In this document: one piece after another, positions 23,164 to 33,235 of the stretch
Layout of the letters: each line of letters opens with the position of its first letter
How positions within the stretch are numbered: position 1 is the first letter of the stretch
Origin: Mastacembelus armatus
Taxonomy: Eukaryota; Chordata; Actinopteri; Synbranchiformes; Mastacembelidae
Length of the DNA: 64,000 bases
Assembly (NCBI RefSeq): GCF_900324485.2
Contig: NC_046641.1
Span: forward strand, 24,042,790-24,106,789
Direction of reading: 5' to 3'
Position numbers and translations under genes: made by a program
Notes under the pieces: model-generated
The model's database searches: none
What the model saw: the letters and a program-made list of their open reading frames with translations, nothing else
Told to the model about the DNA's origin: nothing

Positions 23164-25021
23164 TTACGGACAAGGTTTGGCATTGGCTACAGGTACACAT
23201 CGCTCCACCACAGTGTGGACTTCTCCAACCTGCACTCCACTGTATGTTCCAGAGACAGATCTCCATGTGGTCGTCCCATCACTGTAGGTGCGGGTAAGAC
23301 GTGCAGTGAAAGGGATGTCTATCTTGTACTTATGTCCCAACATTCTGGCTGTACAGCTGTGGTTTGGTGGGACGATGATCTCCACAGACAGAGAGTGTCC
23401 AGTCTCTTCTGAGTAGGTATGTCCTCCTGAGGTTTGGAATGACACTTCAGCACTGACCTCCACACTTCCTGATGCAACAGTGGGGATCCCTGCAGTAAAG
23501 CTCTTTCTGACACCGACTGTGAGGGAGGTGCCAACATCCCACCTCTTCTCCACTCGAATCATCTTTGAGAGTTGAGCTGTTTTCACCACTTTGTTGCATT
23601 CATAGTTGAAGACGGTAGCGCTGGTCATAGCCTCTGGGGGATATGAAATGATGTCAGCCCTCCCAGTGTTGTACTTGACGTCAGAGACGCGTTCATTCTC
23701 AACATCCCTATTAAAGGTCAGGACCTGGTAGGTGTAGTACCAATAATATGTCCCTTCCCATGGAATATAAAAGGCTTTGTGCTTAGGCTCCACCTTTCCA
23801 AGACCATACTTGTTTCTACCTACATAGATTTTATCACTAGAACAGGTTCTGACTGAATGTTCGGGCACTGAACCTGAGTAACCATCCTTCCACTCCAGGA
23901 TCTCAAAGTTGTCTTCATTCACAAGGAACTGGAATGTGGGGGAACTACGAAAGCTGTTTTCAATGATGTAGTGGCAGAAAGACCCTTTGGTGGGGTTGTA
24001 AAAGCCAGCATAGCACGCATGTTTGCAGATGTAATCAGTACTTCCAGTATATGTATTGTAAATTGAAACAATTCTGTTGGGGAGAGAACCACCGCTCCAT
24101 TGCTTCCATTTCAAATTACCCATATCAGGTAATGCTGATACACCAGCTGTGATCTCAGGGTCTGGGTTGGCTGTAGGAAAGAAAAGCAGAAAATCGTCGT
24201 ACTTGATGACTGCGATGTGCTCGCTCTTAACATCCCTATTAAAGGTCAGGACCTGGTAGGTGTAGTACCAATAATATGTCCCTTCCCATGGAAGATAAAA
24301 AGCCTGTTGCTTAGGATCCACCATTCCAAGACCATATTTGTTTCTACCTACATAGATTTTATCACTATAACAGGTTCTGACTGAATGTTCGGGCACTGAA
24401 CCATAGGAACCATCCTTCCACTCCAGGATCTCAAAGTTGTCTTCATTCACAAGGAAATGGAATGTGGAGGAACTATGAAAGCTGTTTTCAATGATGTAGT
24501 GGCAGAAAGACCCTTTGGTGGGGTTGTAAAAACCAGCATGGCATCCATATTTGCAGACGTAGTCGACTCGATTAGTGTAATCATTATGAATTGAAACTGT
24601 TCCGTTGGGGAGAGAACCACCGCTCCAGTGGATCCATTTCAGATTACCGTTATCAAATGGAGTCTGCCTTTCCTGTCTTAACTTGACAGGAGGCAGAATA
24701 CATGTTGATCTGTCAGCTGGAACTGTGTCCTCTAGACCTGAGTAGAAAAGACCCAATAATACATTTCTCTAGAGTCACTAAGCACCTTCATAACCTCATC
24801 GTCGTCAGATGACTCTGTCTCACTGTTCACGTCACATCTTTTATGATGAATCTTTATAAAAACAATGTTCTTTCTCATTCTGACTGAAGTGACGCCCTAA
24901 TGAGGAGACTGTCTGTGATCATCAAAATATTTTCATCTGCCTTTTTACCATTTTGGTCCTGTAAGTCCTGAAGACTGACTGAGGACAGAGTCAGCAGCAG
25001 CAGCAGCGATAACAGCGCCAT
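23164..25021 (-). CDS. Natterin-like gene 4 with two DM9 modules
   Basis: Coding exons 25021-24949 and 24737-23164, joined in phase 1, give 548 residues. Signal peptide with a CTG-encoded Leu run three codons shorter than in genes 3 and 5, then a linker with KLRQERQT (RQER, a weaker RXXR site). Lectin module 1 spans about residues 56-205 (motif GRNKYGLGMV), lectin module 2 about 232-380 (GRNKYGLGKV), followed by one aerolysin-type region ending NAKPCP. The other four natterins here have one lectin module. The two modules are joined by DFLLFFPTANPDPE. The DNA for this joint (24165-24192) is an intact splice acceptor, CTTTCCTACAG then CCAACCC, kept in frame. Using it from exon 1 (acceptor at 24171-24172, exon from 24170) would give a one-module protein of 359 residues. 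The modules differ from those of genes 3 and 5 (for example HYIIENSF and WYYTYQVL), so they derive from another natterin subtype. Confidence 0.88.
24165..24192 (-). promoter_or_regulatory. In-frame relic (or alternative) splice acceptor inside gene 4
   Basis: The minus strand reads a pyrimidine-rich tract and CTACAG followed by CCAACC. The same sequence begins the natterin relics at 22290 and 27015, where it is a true intron/exon edge. The open frame passes through it as LLFFPTANP. Exon 1 ends in phase 1, and this acceptor would also give phase 1 (GCC AAC CCA), so both spliced and read-through forms stay open. Confidence 0.65.
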
Positions 25022-25553
25022 CTGGAGACACAACACAGAATGAAGTCACTGTTAGTTACAAACAGTCTGTAATGTCACACGAAACCACCTGAGACAGCAA
25101 CAACACCGAGTCAGTGTTCACAAACAATAACACAAGGAGCAGTGTAATAAATATGTTTTTACGGACAAATAAATTACAAAGATTGAAACTGATGGAGAAT
25201 AAAATCTGAATATTTAAAGTTTTACTCCAAACTCTGTGAAAACTAGATCCTCCAAGTGTAAACCAGGTGGAGCAGGTCTGGCAGCAGAGCAGACATAATC
25301 CACTTCTCTGGAGTCTTAACATTCGCAGCTAATCAGTGGAGTTTAGAGTCAAACGTCACCTTATTCGTGGTTCAAATATGAGACATAAAGTCATTTGGTG
25401 GTAAAGCTTCAGCTCATGTAGCTGCTTTAAACCTGAGACAGAAAACAAATATAGACTTTTGTCTGGACTCTGATCAGCCAACAGCAGGATGACAGTGGAA
25501 ATCAGCCCATTTCAAATAGTTTGTGTGTGGGCAGAAGTGTGTGTGTGTACTTG

Positions 25554-25762
25554 TATTGCTATCTTTGTGAGTACCATTTTGAGCATATTTCTATCAAAGT
25601 GAGGTCATTTTTCTGGTCCTCGCCTTTTCCAGACCCCTGTTTGAGGGTTAAGACTTAGTTTTAGGGGTAAGGTTAGAATTAGGTTTTAGGTTAGGCATTT
25701 AGTTGTGATGGTTAGGGTGTAGGGAACGCATTATGTCTGGGTGTCCTCACAACTACAAAAAT
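25554..25762. mobile_element. MITE-like element, copy 2 (block B)
   Basis: Same ends and GTTAGG-rich middle as the copy at 20941-21150, at the matching place in the duplicated block. Confidence 0.7.
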
Positions 25763-25899
25763 AAATGTGTGTGTGTGAGTGTGTGCACTGTCAGTAGGCA
25801 GGAGTGTGTGTGGTCTCTGTTGGTCCAGTAAAGATTTAGCTGCCCAACCTGTTGCTAATGCCTGTTGCTGATGCCTGTCGCTATCTTGGTTTCTCACCT

Positions 25900-26934
25900 T
25901 GAGAAAAATGTAGGAATTCAAGAAATGGCTCTTCAGTGGTTTAAGCCGTATTTATGAAATAGAAGCTTTGCAGTTAATGTTGGTGAATTTTGATCTACCT
26001 CAGCTCCCCTCTCCTGTGGCGTCCCTCAAGGGTCTATTCTTGCCCCATTACTTTTTCTTTATATATGCTCCCTTTGGGGTCTGTCTTTAAGAAGCATAAT
26101 TTCACTGTTATGCAGACGATATGATTTATCTACCATTACAACAGAATAACAAGAATGCTCTAACTCCTATCTTAGAATGTCTGAATGATATAAAGGGCTG
26201 GGTGTCTTTAAATTTTTTAAAACCTAATGAAAATAAAAAAGAGATTTTAGTTTTGGGTAGAGTGACACTGTTACCCTGGTCTCGTATAATAATATAATAA
26301 TAAAATCTGGGTGTTTTATTTGCCAAAGCTTTTAAATTTAATAAGTAAATCCATGCTGTCGTTAAATCCAGCTTTTTCCACTTGAGACTTTTGGCTAAAC
26401 TCAAGATATTTCTCTCTTTTAAAGACATTGAGAAAGTCATCCATGCCTTTATTTTTTCAAGGCTTGATTATTGTAATTCCCTTTATATAGGAGTCAGCCA
26501 GAAAGTGCTGTTGTGTTTGCAGGCAGTTCAAAATGCAGCAGCTAGGATGCTGACAGGCACTCGAGACACACAGGCCTGTTAGGTCTCTCAGGTCCTCTGA
26601 TCAGCTGCTTCTAATTGTTCCTAGGTCTAGATTAATACTTAGGGGTGACCGAGCTTTTTTCGATAGTTGCACCTAAACTGTGGAATCTTTTACCCCTGTA
26701 TGTTAGAGCAGCTCCAACTATATTTACATTTAAAACTCGGTCAAAAATGTATTTACTATCTCAGGCTTTCAATTCTACTGGATATTGAGGGATGTCATTG
26801 AATCTTTTGTGTTTACTTTGAATTTATCTCTGTATGTTGTTGTTCTTATTTATTCAACTTTTAATTTGGTACAGCACCGTGGACAACAGTAGTTGTCCAG
26901 TAATGTGTGCTTTATAAGTGAAACAAACAGAAAC
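25900..26934 (+). mobile_element. LINE fragment (L2/CR1-like), reverse transcriptase remnant and 3' end
   Basis: Pieces of reverse transcriptase are readable on the plus strand, including a YADD-type box (GCAGACGAT near 26112) and FSRLDYCNSLYIGVSQ at about 26453-26500, followed by the 3' tail shared with 21817-22188. It is 5'-truncated and degenerate, with no continuous frame. It ends at a natterin relic. Confidence 0.75.
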
Positions 26935-27015
26935 ATTGCTTCCATTCCAAATGACCAATATCAGCTAATGCTGATACACCAGCTGTGATCTCAGGATCTG
27001 GGTTGGCTGTAGGGA
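26935..27015 (-). pseudogene. Natterin-like relic, sister of 22189-22290
   Basis: Fossil start of a natterin large exon on the minus strand, with the same LINE junction as the relic at 22189-22290. Broken; a short fragment only. Confidence 0.65.
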
Positions 27016-27711
27016 AGAGATGATACTAACTAAAAGTTAGTTCTTTGAAGTGTTTTTAAGCCTAGTTCTTAGACCTCTAACAAATATGAGCCCAGGTTGA
27101 TGTGTTGACACTGAACCATTTGAACTGAATTTTTGACTTCCCACACTAACACAAAGCTAGTTATCTAGCATATACTCACAGACACAAATACAGACAAATA
27201 TATGATTCATAATATTATCATTAGTATTTAATTCAATGAAAACACAGAGGCTGAAAAACTCAAAATGGTCATTTGTTATGTTCTTTGTACCTGATACATG
27301 TGATTTCTAATTGATATTTTCACAGTATTATTTATTGTGTACTACTGTATGTGCTGGTATCTGAAGTGTGTGCTGAGAAATGATTATCTATCAGTGACAC
27401 CTGCTGGACTTGGACTATAAGACACCCCAGCTCAGGCCCTACTGTCCTGATCTTTTTATATCAATAGGTTTTATAAACTGGCCAAAATTAGGACACTTGC
27501 TCCGTACTGCAAAAATTAAAAATATATTAGTAGACACTTCAATCCCCTTTTTATTTCTAAACAGCAGAATAAAACCATTAATGACCATAAATCCTGGACA
27601 ATTTGGTCACTAAAAACAGCATTATAACAAACAAATGTGTACAACATTAAGAATAACATAACAGCTCAGGACATGTTTTGAAATATGGGTAGAAATATAC
27701 CTATGGGTAGG

Positions 27712-27945
27712 AGTACTCAGATCCTTTACTGCAGTAACAGTAGAAATCCCACACTATAAAAATCCTCAGCTCCAAGTAAAAGTCCTGCATTCCAAGTGTT
27801 ACTGCAGTAAAAGTTCAAAAGTATCATCATCCAAATGTACTTGAAGTATCCAAAGTAAAAGTACTCATTGTGCAGAATGGCCCATTTCACATGAATGTTA
27901 TTGGATTCTAATTATTGATGATTATTGTGTTGATCAGTTTCGTTT
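27712..27945. mobile_element. AAGTAC-rich DNA-transposon fragment
   Basis: Closely matches 7380-7560 (shared AAAAGTCCTGCATT, CAAATGTACTTGAAGTATCC and CAGAATGGCCCATTTCACAT). No coding capacity. A short piece of its left edge also remains in block A near 18250-18290. Confidence 0.65.
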
Positions 27946-28094
27946 TGTTTCATTTCATGCAATCAAAGTGTTTTCTCAAATATGTTTTTTCTTTCAGAGA
28001 AATTGTTAAGTAAAAGAAAGTTAGAGAAACATGACGATTTGTGAGGTCTTCATCTGAATGTGACTGTCCCCCTTTCCCAATAGGCCTAACAAAT

Positions 28095-28330
28095 CTTGAA
28101 CTACACATGTGGGCATCAGGTATAGGTGCACATTGGTCCACCACAGCTTGGACATCTCCAAACTGGACGCCATCATAAGTCCTATAGACAGATGTCCATG
28201 TGGTCCCCTCATCAATGTAGGTACAGGTAACATTTGAAGTGAAAGGGATTTCTACCTTGTGCTTATATCCCACCATCACGACCCTACAGGAGTGGGTTGG
28301 TGGGACGGGGAACGTCACAGACATAGCGTC
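28095..28330 (-). pseudogene. Natterin-like relic (C-terminal aerolysin-type part)
   Basis: Fossil of a natterin-family gene on the minus strand. It covers about the last 75 residues of the pore-forming region (PPTHSC, RTYDGVQFGDVQAVVDQC), ending near DAHMC. No lectin module or signal exon is attached, so it is broken. It is more diverged than genes 3-5 are from one another, which suggests an older copy of a different subtype. Present in block C only. Confidence 0.75.
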
Positions 28331-29114
28331 CTGTCCTGTTGAAAGCCCTGTGTGTTTGTCCTAACACAGTGAGTATGAACATGCTGTGGAGACACTGGGT
28401 GACCTGAAATACGTCTCTCCTAAACAGCACTGTTTCACTTTCAAACACACATGGTGATCACAGCAACTGTGTGACATGGGAGTGTGATGACTATTGGTCT
28501 AACTACTTACAAGTCCTGAAGTGAAATGAAGACATCATCGTCCAGCAGAATTAATATGTTAAATCCAACACTAATGAGTCTCAAATCATCCACTGACCTC
28601 CTGAGATCATGTGTCAAAGAGCCATCAGCAACTATGAGTGCTGCTCAGGGCTGTAAGGGTTTTGGACTGGAGGGTGTCTTTCCACCAAGGTATCCATAGT
28701 TCACGTTGTAGCTTCAGGAAACAGGATGGGATGGGAGGGGTAAAGACGGGCTTATGGTGGGAGATTTGAATCTGTTCTGAGTCTCATTAGACCCTTTAAA
28801 GGCTGAAGAAATCAGGTAGAGTAGCTTTAAATACACTATATGGTCAGACAACAGATACATGTTTTATAGCAGTTTATTTATTAATCACAAAATAATTTTT
28901 CCAGAGAACTTAAATGTACCAAATAATATTCATAAGGTGCAGAACTGAAAACAAGTTTCGTTCTTCTCAATGAGCAGCACAGGACATATTTTATCATCTT
29001 ATTTACTTTGTACAAGCAGGCACAAGGTATTATTATATTATATATGTTTTATTGAGGATCAGTTGTAGTAGCTAGGGATCCTACATACTGAAGGTCCGAT
29101 ATCATATGATTTCA

Positions 29115-30459
29115 TTACGGACAATCTTTGGCATTGGCTACAGGTACACATCGCTCCACCACAGTGTGGACTTCTCCAACCTGCACTCCACTGTATGTTC
29201 CAGAGACAGATCTCCATGTGGTCGTCCCATCACTGTAGGTGCGGGTAAGACGTGCAGTGAAAGGGATGTCTATCTTGTACTTATGTCCCAACATTCTGGC
29301 TGTACAGCTGTGGTTTGGTGGGACGATGATCTCCACAGACAGAGAGTGTCCAATCTCTTCTGAGTGGGTCTGTCCTCCTGAGGCTTGGACTGACACTTCA
29401 GCACTGACCTCCACACTTCCTGATGCAACAGTGGGGATCCCTGCAGTAAAGGTCTTTCTGACACTGACTTTGACGGAGGTGCCAACATCCCACCTCTTCT
29501 CCACTCGACTCGTCTTTGAGAGATGAGCTGTTTTCACCACTTTGTAGCATTCATGGTTAATGACGGTAGTGCTGGTCATAGCCTCTGGGGGATATGTAAC
29601 GATTACAGCCCTCCCAGTGTCGTACTTGACGTCAGAGACGTGTTCATTCTCAATATCCTGTTTAAAGGTCAGGACCTTGTAGTACTTGTACCAATATTCT
29701 TTACCTTCCCATGGAAGAAAGAAGGCTTTGTGCTTAGGGTGCACCTTTCCAAGACCATACTTGTTTCTCCCAACATAAAGTTCATCACTAAAACAGGTTC
29801 TGACTGAATGTTGGGGCACTGAACCATAGGAATCATCCTTCCACTCCAGGATCTCAAAGTTGCCTTCATCCACAAGGAGCTCAAATCTGGACTCTTGATA
29901 CTCTTTATCTCCATAGGGGTAGTTGCAGACATGCCCCTTATTGGGGTTGTAAAAGCCAGCATGGCATCCATATTTGCAGACGTAGTCGACTCGATTAGCG
30001 TAATCATTTTGAATTGAAACTGTTCCGTTGGGGAGAGAACCACTGCTCCAGCTGATCCATTTCAGATTACCGTTATCAAACGGTGGTTGAGTCTGCCTTT
30101 TCTGTCTTAACTTGGCAGGAGGCAGAAGACGTGTTGATCTGTCAGCTGGAACTGTGTCCTCTAGACCTGAGTAGAAAAGACCCAATAATACATTTCTCTA
30201 GAGTCACTAAGCACCTTCATAACCTCATCGTCGTCAGATTACTCTGTCTCACTGTTCACGCCACATCTTTTATGATGAATCTTTATAAAAACAATGTTCT
30301 TTCTCATTCTGATCGAAGTGACGCCCTAATGAGGAGACTGTCTGTGATCATCAAAATATTTTCATCTGCCTTTTTACCATTTTGGTCCTGTAAGTCCTGA
30401 AGACTGACTGAGGACAGAGTCAGCAGCAGCAGCAGCAGCAGCAGCGATAACAGCGCCAT
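29115..30459 (-). CDS. Natterin-like gene 5 (block C)
   Basis: Coding exons 30459-30378 and 30166-29115, joined in phase 1, give 377 residues, the same layout as gene 3: MALLS plus a CTG-encoded Leu run as signal peptide, KLRQKRQT with the RQKR processing site at residues 48-51, DM9 pair with GRNKYGLGKV, and an aerolysin-type region ending NAKDCP (KPCP in genes 3 and 4). Differences from gene 3 are scattered single substitutions, some in the lectin surface region (for example YYKVLTFKQDIENE against NYQVLTFNRDVENE). No break in the frame. Minus-strand AATAAA lies about 65 bases past the stop (near 29050). Function as for the other copies, by family inference. Confidence 0.92.
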
Positions 30460-30991
30460 CTGGAGACACAACACAGAATAAAGTCACTGTTAGTTACAAA
30501 CAGTCTGTAATGTCACACGAAACCACCTGAGACAGCAACAACACCGAGTCAGTGTTCACAAACAATAACACAAGGAGCAGTGTAATAAATATGTTTTTAC
30601 AGACAAATAAATTACAAAGATTGAAACTGATGGAGAATAAAATCTGAATATTTAAAGTTTTACTCCAAACTCTGTGAAAACTAGATCCTCCAAGTGTAAA
30701 CCAGGTGGAGCAGGTCTGGCAGCAGTGCAGAGATAATCCACTTCTCTGGAGTCTTAACATTCGCAGCTAATCAGTGGAGTTTAGAGTCAAACGTCACCTT
30801 ATTCGTGGTTCAAATATGAGACATAAAGTCATTTGGTGGTAAAGCTTCAGCTCATGTAGCTGCTTTAAACCTGAGACAGAAAACAAATATAGACTTTTGT
30901 CTGGACTCTGATCAGCCAACAGCAGGATGACAGTGGAAATCAGCCCATTTCAAATAGTTTGTGTGTGGGCAGAAGTGTGTGTGTGTACTTG

Positions 30992-31201
30992 TATTGCTAT
31001 CTTTGTGAGTACCATTTTGAGCATATTTCTATCAAAGTGAGGTCATTTTTCTGGTCCTTGCTTTTTCCAGACCCCTGTTTGAGGGTTAAGACTTAGTTTT
31101 AGGGGTAAGGTTAGAATTAGGTTTTAGGTTAGGCATTTAGTTGTGATGGTTAGGGTGTAGGGAACGCATTATGTCTGGGTGTCCTCACAACTACAAAAAT
31201 A
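30992..31201. mobile_element. MITE-like element, copy 3 (block C)
   Basis: Same ends and middle as copies 1 and 2, in the matching place upstream of gene 5. Confidence 0.7.
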
Positions 31202-31339
31202 AATGTGTGTGTGTGTGTGAGTGTGTGCACTGTCAGTAGGCAGGAGTGTGTGTGGTCTCTGTTGGTCCAGTAAAGATTTAGCTGCCCAACCTGTTGCTAA
31301 TGCCTGTAGCTGATGCCTGTCGCTATCTTGGTTTCTCGC

Positions 31340-31990
31340 CTCGAGAAAAATGTAGGAATTCAAGAAATGGCTCTTCAGTGGTTTAAGCCGTATTTATAAA
31401 ATAGAAGCTTTGCAGTTAATGTTGGTGAATTTTGATCTACCTCAGCTCCCCTCTCCTGTGGCGTCCCTCAAGGGTCTATTCTTGCCCCATTACTTTTTTC
31501 TTTATATATGCTCCCTTTGGGGTCTGTCTTTAAGAAGCATAATGTCTCATTTCACTGTTATGCAGACGATACGATTTATCTACCATTACAACAGAATACC
31601 AAGAATGCTCTAACTCCTATCTTAGAATGTCTGAATGATATAAAGGGCTGGGTGTCTTTACATTTTTTAAAACCTAATGAAAATAAAAAAGAGATTTTTA
31701 GTTTTGGGCAGAGTGACACTGTTACCCTGGTCTCGTATAATAATATAAACCGTTTTTGCATTTTTATTTTTTCAAGGCTTGATTATTGTAATTCCCTTTA
31801 TATAGGAGTCAGCCAGAAAGTGCTGTCGTGTTTGCAGGCAGTTCAAAATGCAGCAGCTAGGATGCTGACAGGCACTCGAGACACACAGGCCTGTTAGGTC
31901 TCTCAGGTCCTCTGATCAGCTGCTTCTAATTGTTCCTAGGTCTAGATTAAAACTTAGGGGTGACCGAGCTTTTTTTGGTAGTTGCACTTG
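31340..31990 (+). mobile_element. LINE fragment (L2/CR1-like), copy after block C
   Basis: Matches 25910-26690 with an internal segment missing. The YADD-type box and FSRLDYCNSLYIGVSQ are visible near 31560 and 31770-31815. Unlike the block B copy it lacks the last part of the 3' tail and has no natterin relic behind it. Confidence 0.7.
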
Positions 31991-32043
31991 GACTTTGCTG
32001 TTTTCAGGACACAATGTACTAAATGTAGAGTTACAACAGAAAG

Positions 32044-32059
32044 ACAGCAGAGGGCAGCA
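32044..32059 (+). promoter_or_regulatory. Candidate CTCF site
   Basis: ACAGCAGAGGGCAGCA on the plus strand fits the CTCF core (CCAGCAGAGGGCAGC type) with one mismatch. It lies just past the natterin array. Motif evidence only. Confidence 0.35.
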
Positions 32060-32184
32060 ACATACAGAGAACTGATGGTTGGACTGTTCACCAGCATTTC
32101 AATATTAAACACATATGTTTAACTGAGAAACTTCAACAAAAAAATCACTTTCCCTCTTATATGCAAAACATCTACTAGCAGTGA

Positions 32185-32300
32185 TATTAATCAATCCTAG
32201 CTACATTTATCTGATAACTTTAGAAATTCCCAAGATACCCAGCAGTATGGAAAGTACTTCAAATTAGGAGTACTTAGAAGTAGTTAGAAGTGTATAATAT
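32185..32300. mobile_element. AAGTAC-rich transposon fragment, inverted
   Basis: Reverse complement of the right flank of the 58-bp array (CTACATTTATCTGATAACTT and CCCAAGATACCCAG match 8090-8135 read backwards), ending beside a tRNA-derived SINE. Confidence 0.55.
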
Positions 32301-32301
32301 A

Positions 32302-32490
32302 GGCAGCCGTGGCCTAATGGATAGAGAGTAATCTAAAAAGTTGCGGGTTCAAGTCTCGGGATCGGCAGGAATTGTCGGTGGAGCGGAGTGAATAGCCAGC
32401 GCTCTCTCCACCTTCAATACCATGACTGAGACCCTTGAGCAAGGCACCCCCAACTGCTGAAGGGTAAATCTGCACAATGACTACTTTTAC
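32302..32490 (+). mobile_element. tRNA-derived SINE
   Basis: The head has an A box (TGGCCTAATGG, 32310-32320) and a B box (GGTTCAAGTCT, 32346-32356), then a body with GGCAGGAATTGT and GAGCAAGGCACC, typical of an abundant fish SINE. It is not a functional tRNA: the anticodon arm is degenerate and the head runs on into the SINE body. Confidence 0.75.
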
Positions 32491-32614
32491 TTTTTTTCCT
32501 CTGGATGTACAGTCAATGTTCCCATCCAGCAGAATCGCTGCCACTTTACCAGATGTAATTAAATCATCGACTCCCATCTTTGTCTTTATCCATCACTCAT
32601 CTCACACATGCTCA

Positions 32615-32964
32615 CAGTCCATCCACAGTCCATCCACAGCCCATCCACAGTCCATCCACAGTCCATCCACAGTCCATCCACAGCCCATCCACAGTCCATC
32701 CACAGTCCATCCACAGTCCATCCACAGCCCATCCACAGTCCATCCACAGTCCATCCACAGTCCATCCACAGTCCATCCACAGTCCATCCACAGCCCATCC
32801 ACAGTCCATCCACAGTCCATCCACAGTCCATCCACAGCCCATCCACAGTCCATCCACAGCCCATCCACAGTCCATCCACAGTCCATCCACAGCCCATCCA
32901 CAGTCCATCCACAGTCCATCCACAGCCCATCCACAGTCCATCCACAGTCCATCCACAGTCCATC
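32615..32964. repeat. 11-bp minisatellite, 32 units
   Basis: CAGTCCATCCA is repeated without indels from 32615 (31 full units plus 9 bases). The only variable site is base 4 (T or C). Eight units carry C, with T-runs between them of 2, 3, 3, 5, 3, 1, 2, 2 and a final 3. Because 11 is not a multiple of 3, and no frame of the unit contains a stop, all six frames stay open across the array. The resulting 'proteins' of Ser/His/Pro or Trp/Gly/Asp repeats are artefacts. Confidence 0.97.
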
Positions 32965-33235
32965 TTATTGCTGCTCTCCATTTTTCTTATTGTTGACAAA
33001 CACCATGAAAAGGTGAAAACCACCTTCGTTCATCCATTTTTCAGAACTTTGTGATGAACCTGTTCTGCAGACCTTTAAACAGAAACCTCACTGAAATATG
33101 CTTTTAAAGCAAACCCTCAAACAGCCACTCACTGTAGATTCTCTCAAATGTCACACAAACAGGAAGAAACCAAGGGACTATTTTCAGTGGCGGATGAGTC
33201 CACATTTGGTCTGTAGTGAGTGTTAGTGAGGACGG

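Larger units (their letters stand above)
22750..25800. repeat. Segmental duplication block B (carries natterin-like gene 4)
   Basis: Matches block A from 18655 and block C from 28705: 3' flank, large exon, signal-peptide exon, 5' flank and MITE in the same order. It differs by the extra DM9 module inside the large exon (about 0.5 kb longer) and by a shorter CTG run in the signal-peptide exon. Confidence 0.85.
27130..31240. repeat. Segmental duplication block C (carries natterin-like gene 5)
   Basis: Corresponds to block A (17560-21190) nearly end to end. It contains one extra segment (about 27750-28340) with a transposon fragment and a natterin relic that block A lacks. Confidence 0.85.

Noticed and set aside
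9026-30459. Recent horizontal transfer of natterins from bacteria (aerolysin-like)
   Set aside because: All copies have the same spliced signal-peptide exon, vertebrate promoter elements and wide occurrence in fish; nothing here indicates a recent transfer.
32302-32375. Functional tRNA gene
   Set aside because: A and B boxes are present, but the anticodon arm is degenerate and the head continues into a SINE body.
32477-33054. Overlapping long open frames on both strands (Ser/His/Pro or Trp/Gly/Asp repeats)
   Set aside because: They arise from an 11-bp minisatellite that has no stop in any frame; no start context, splice sites or known domain.
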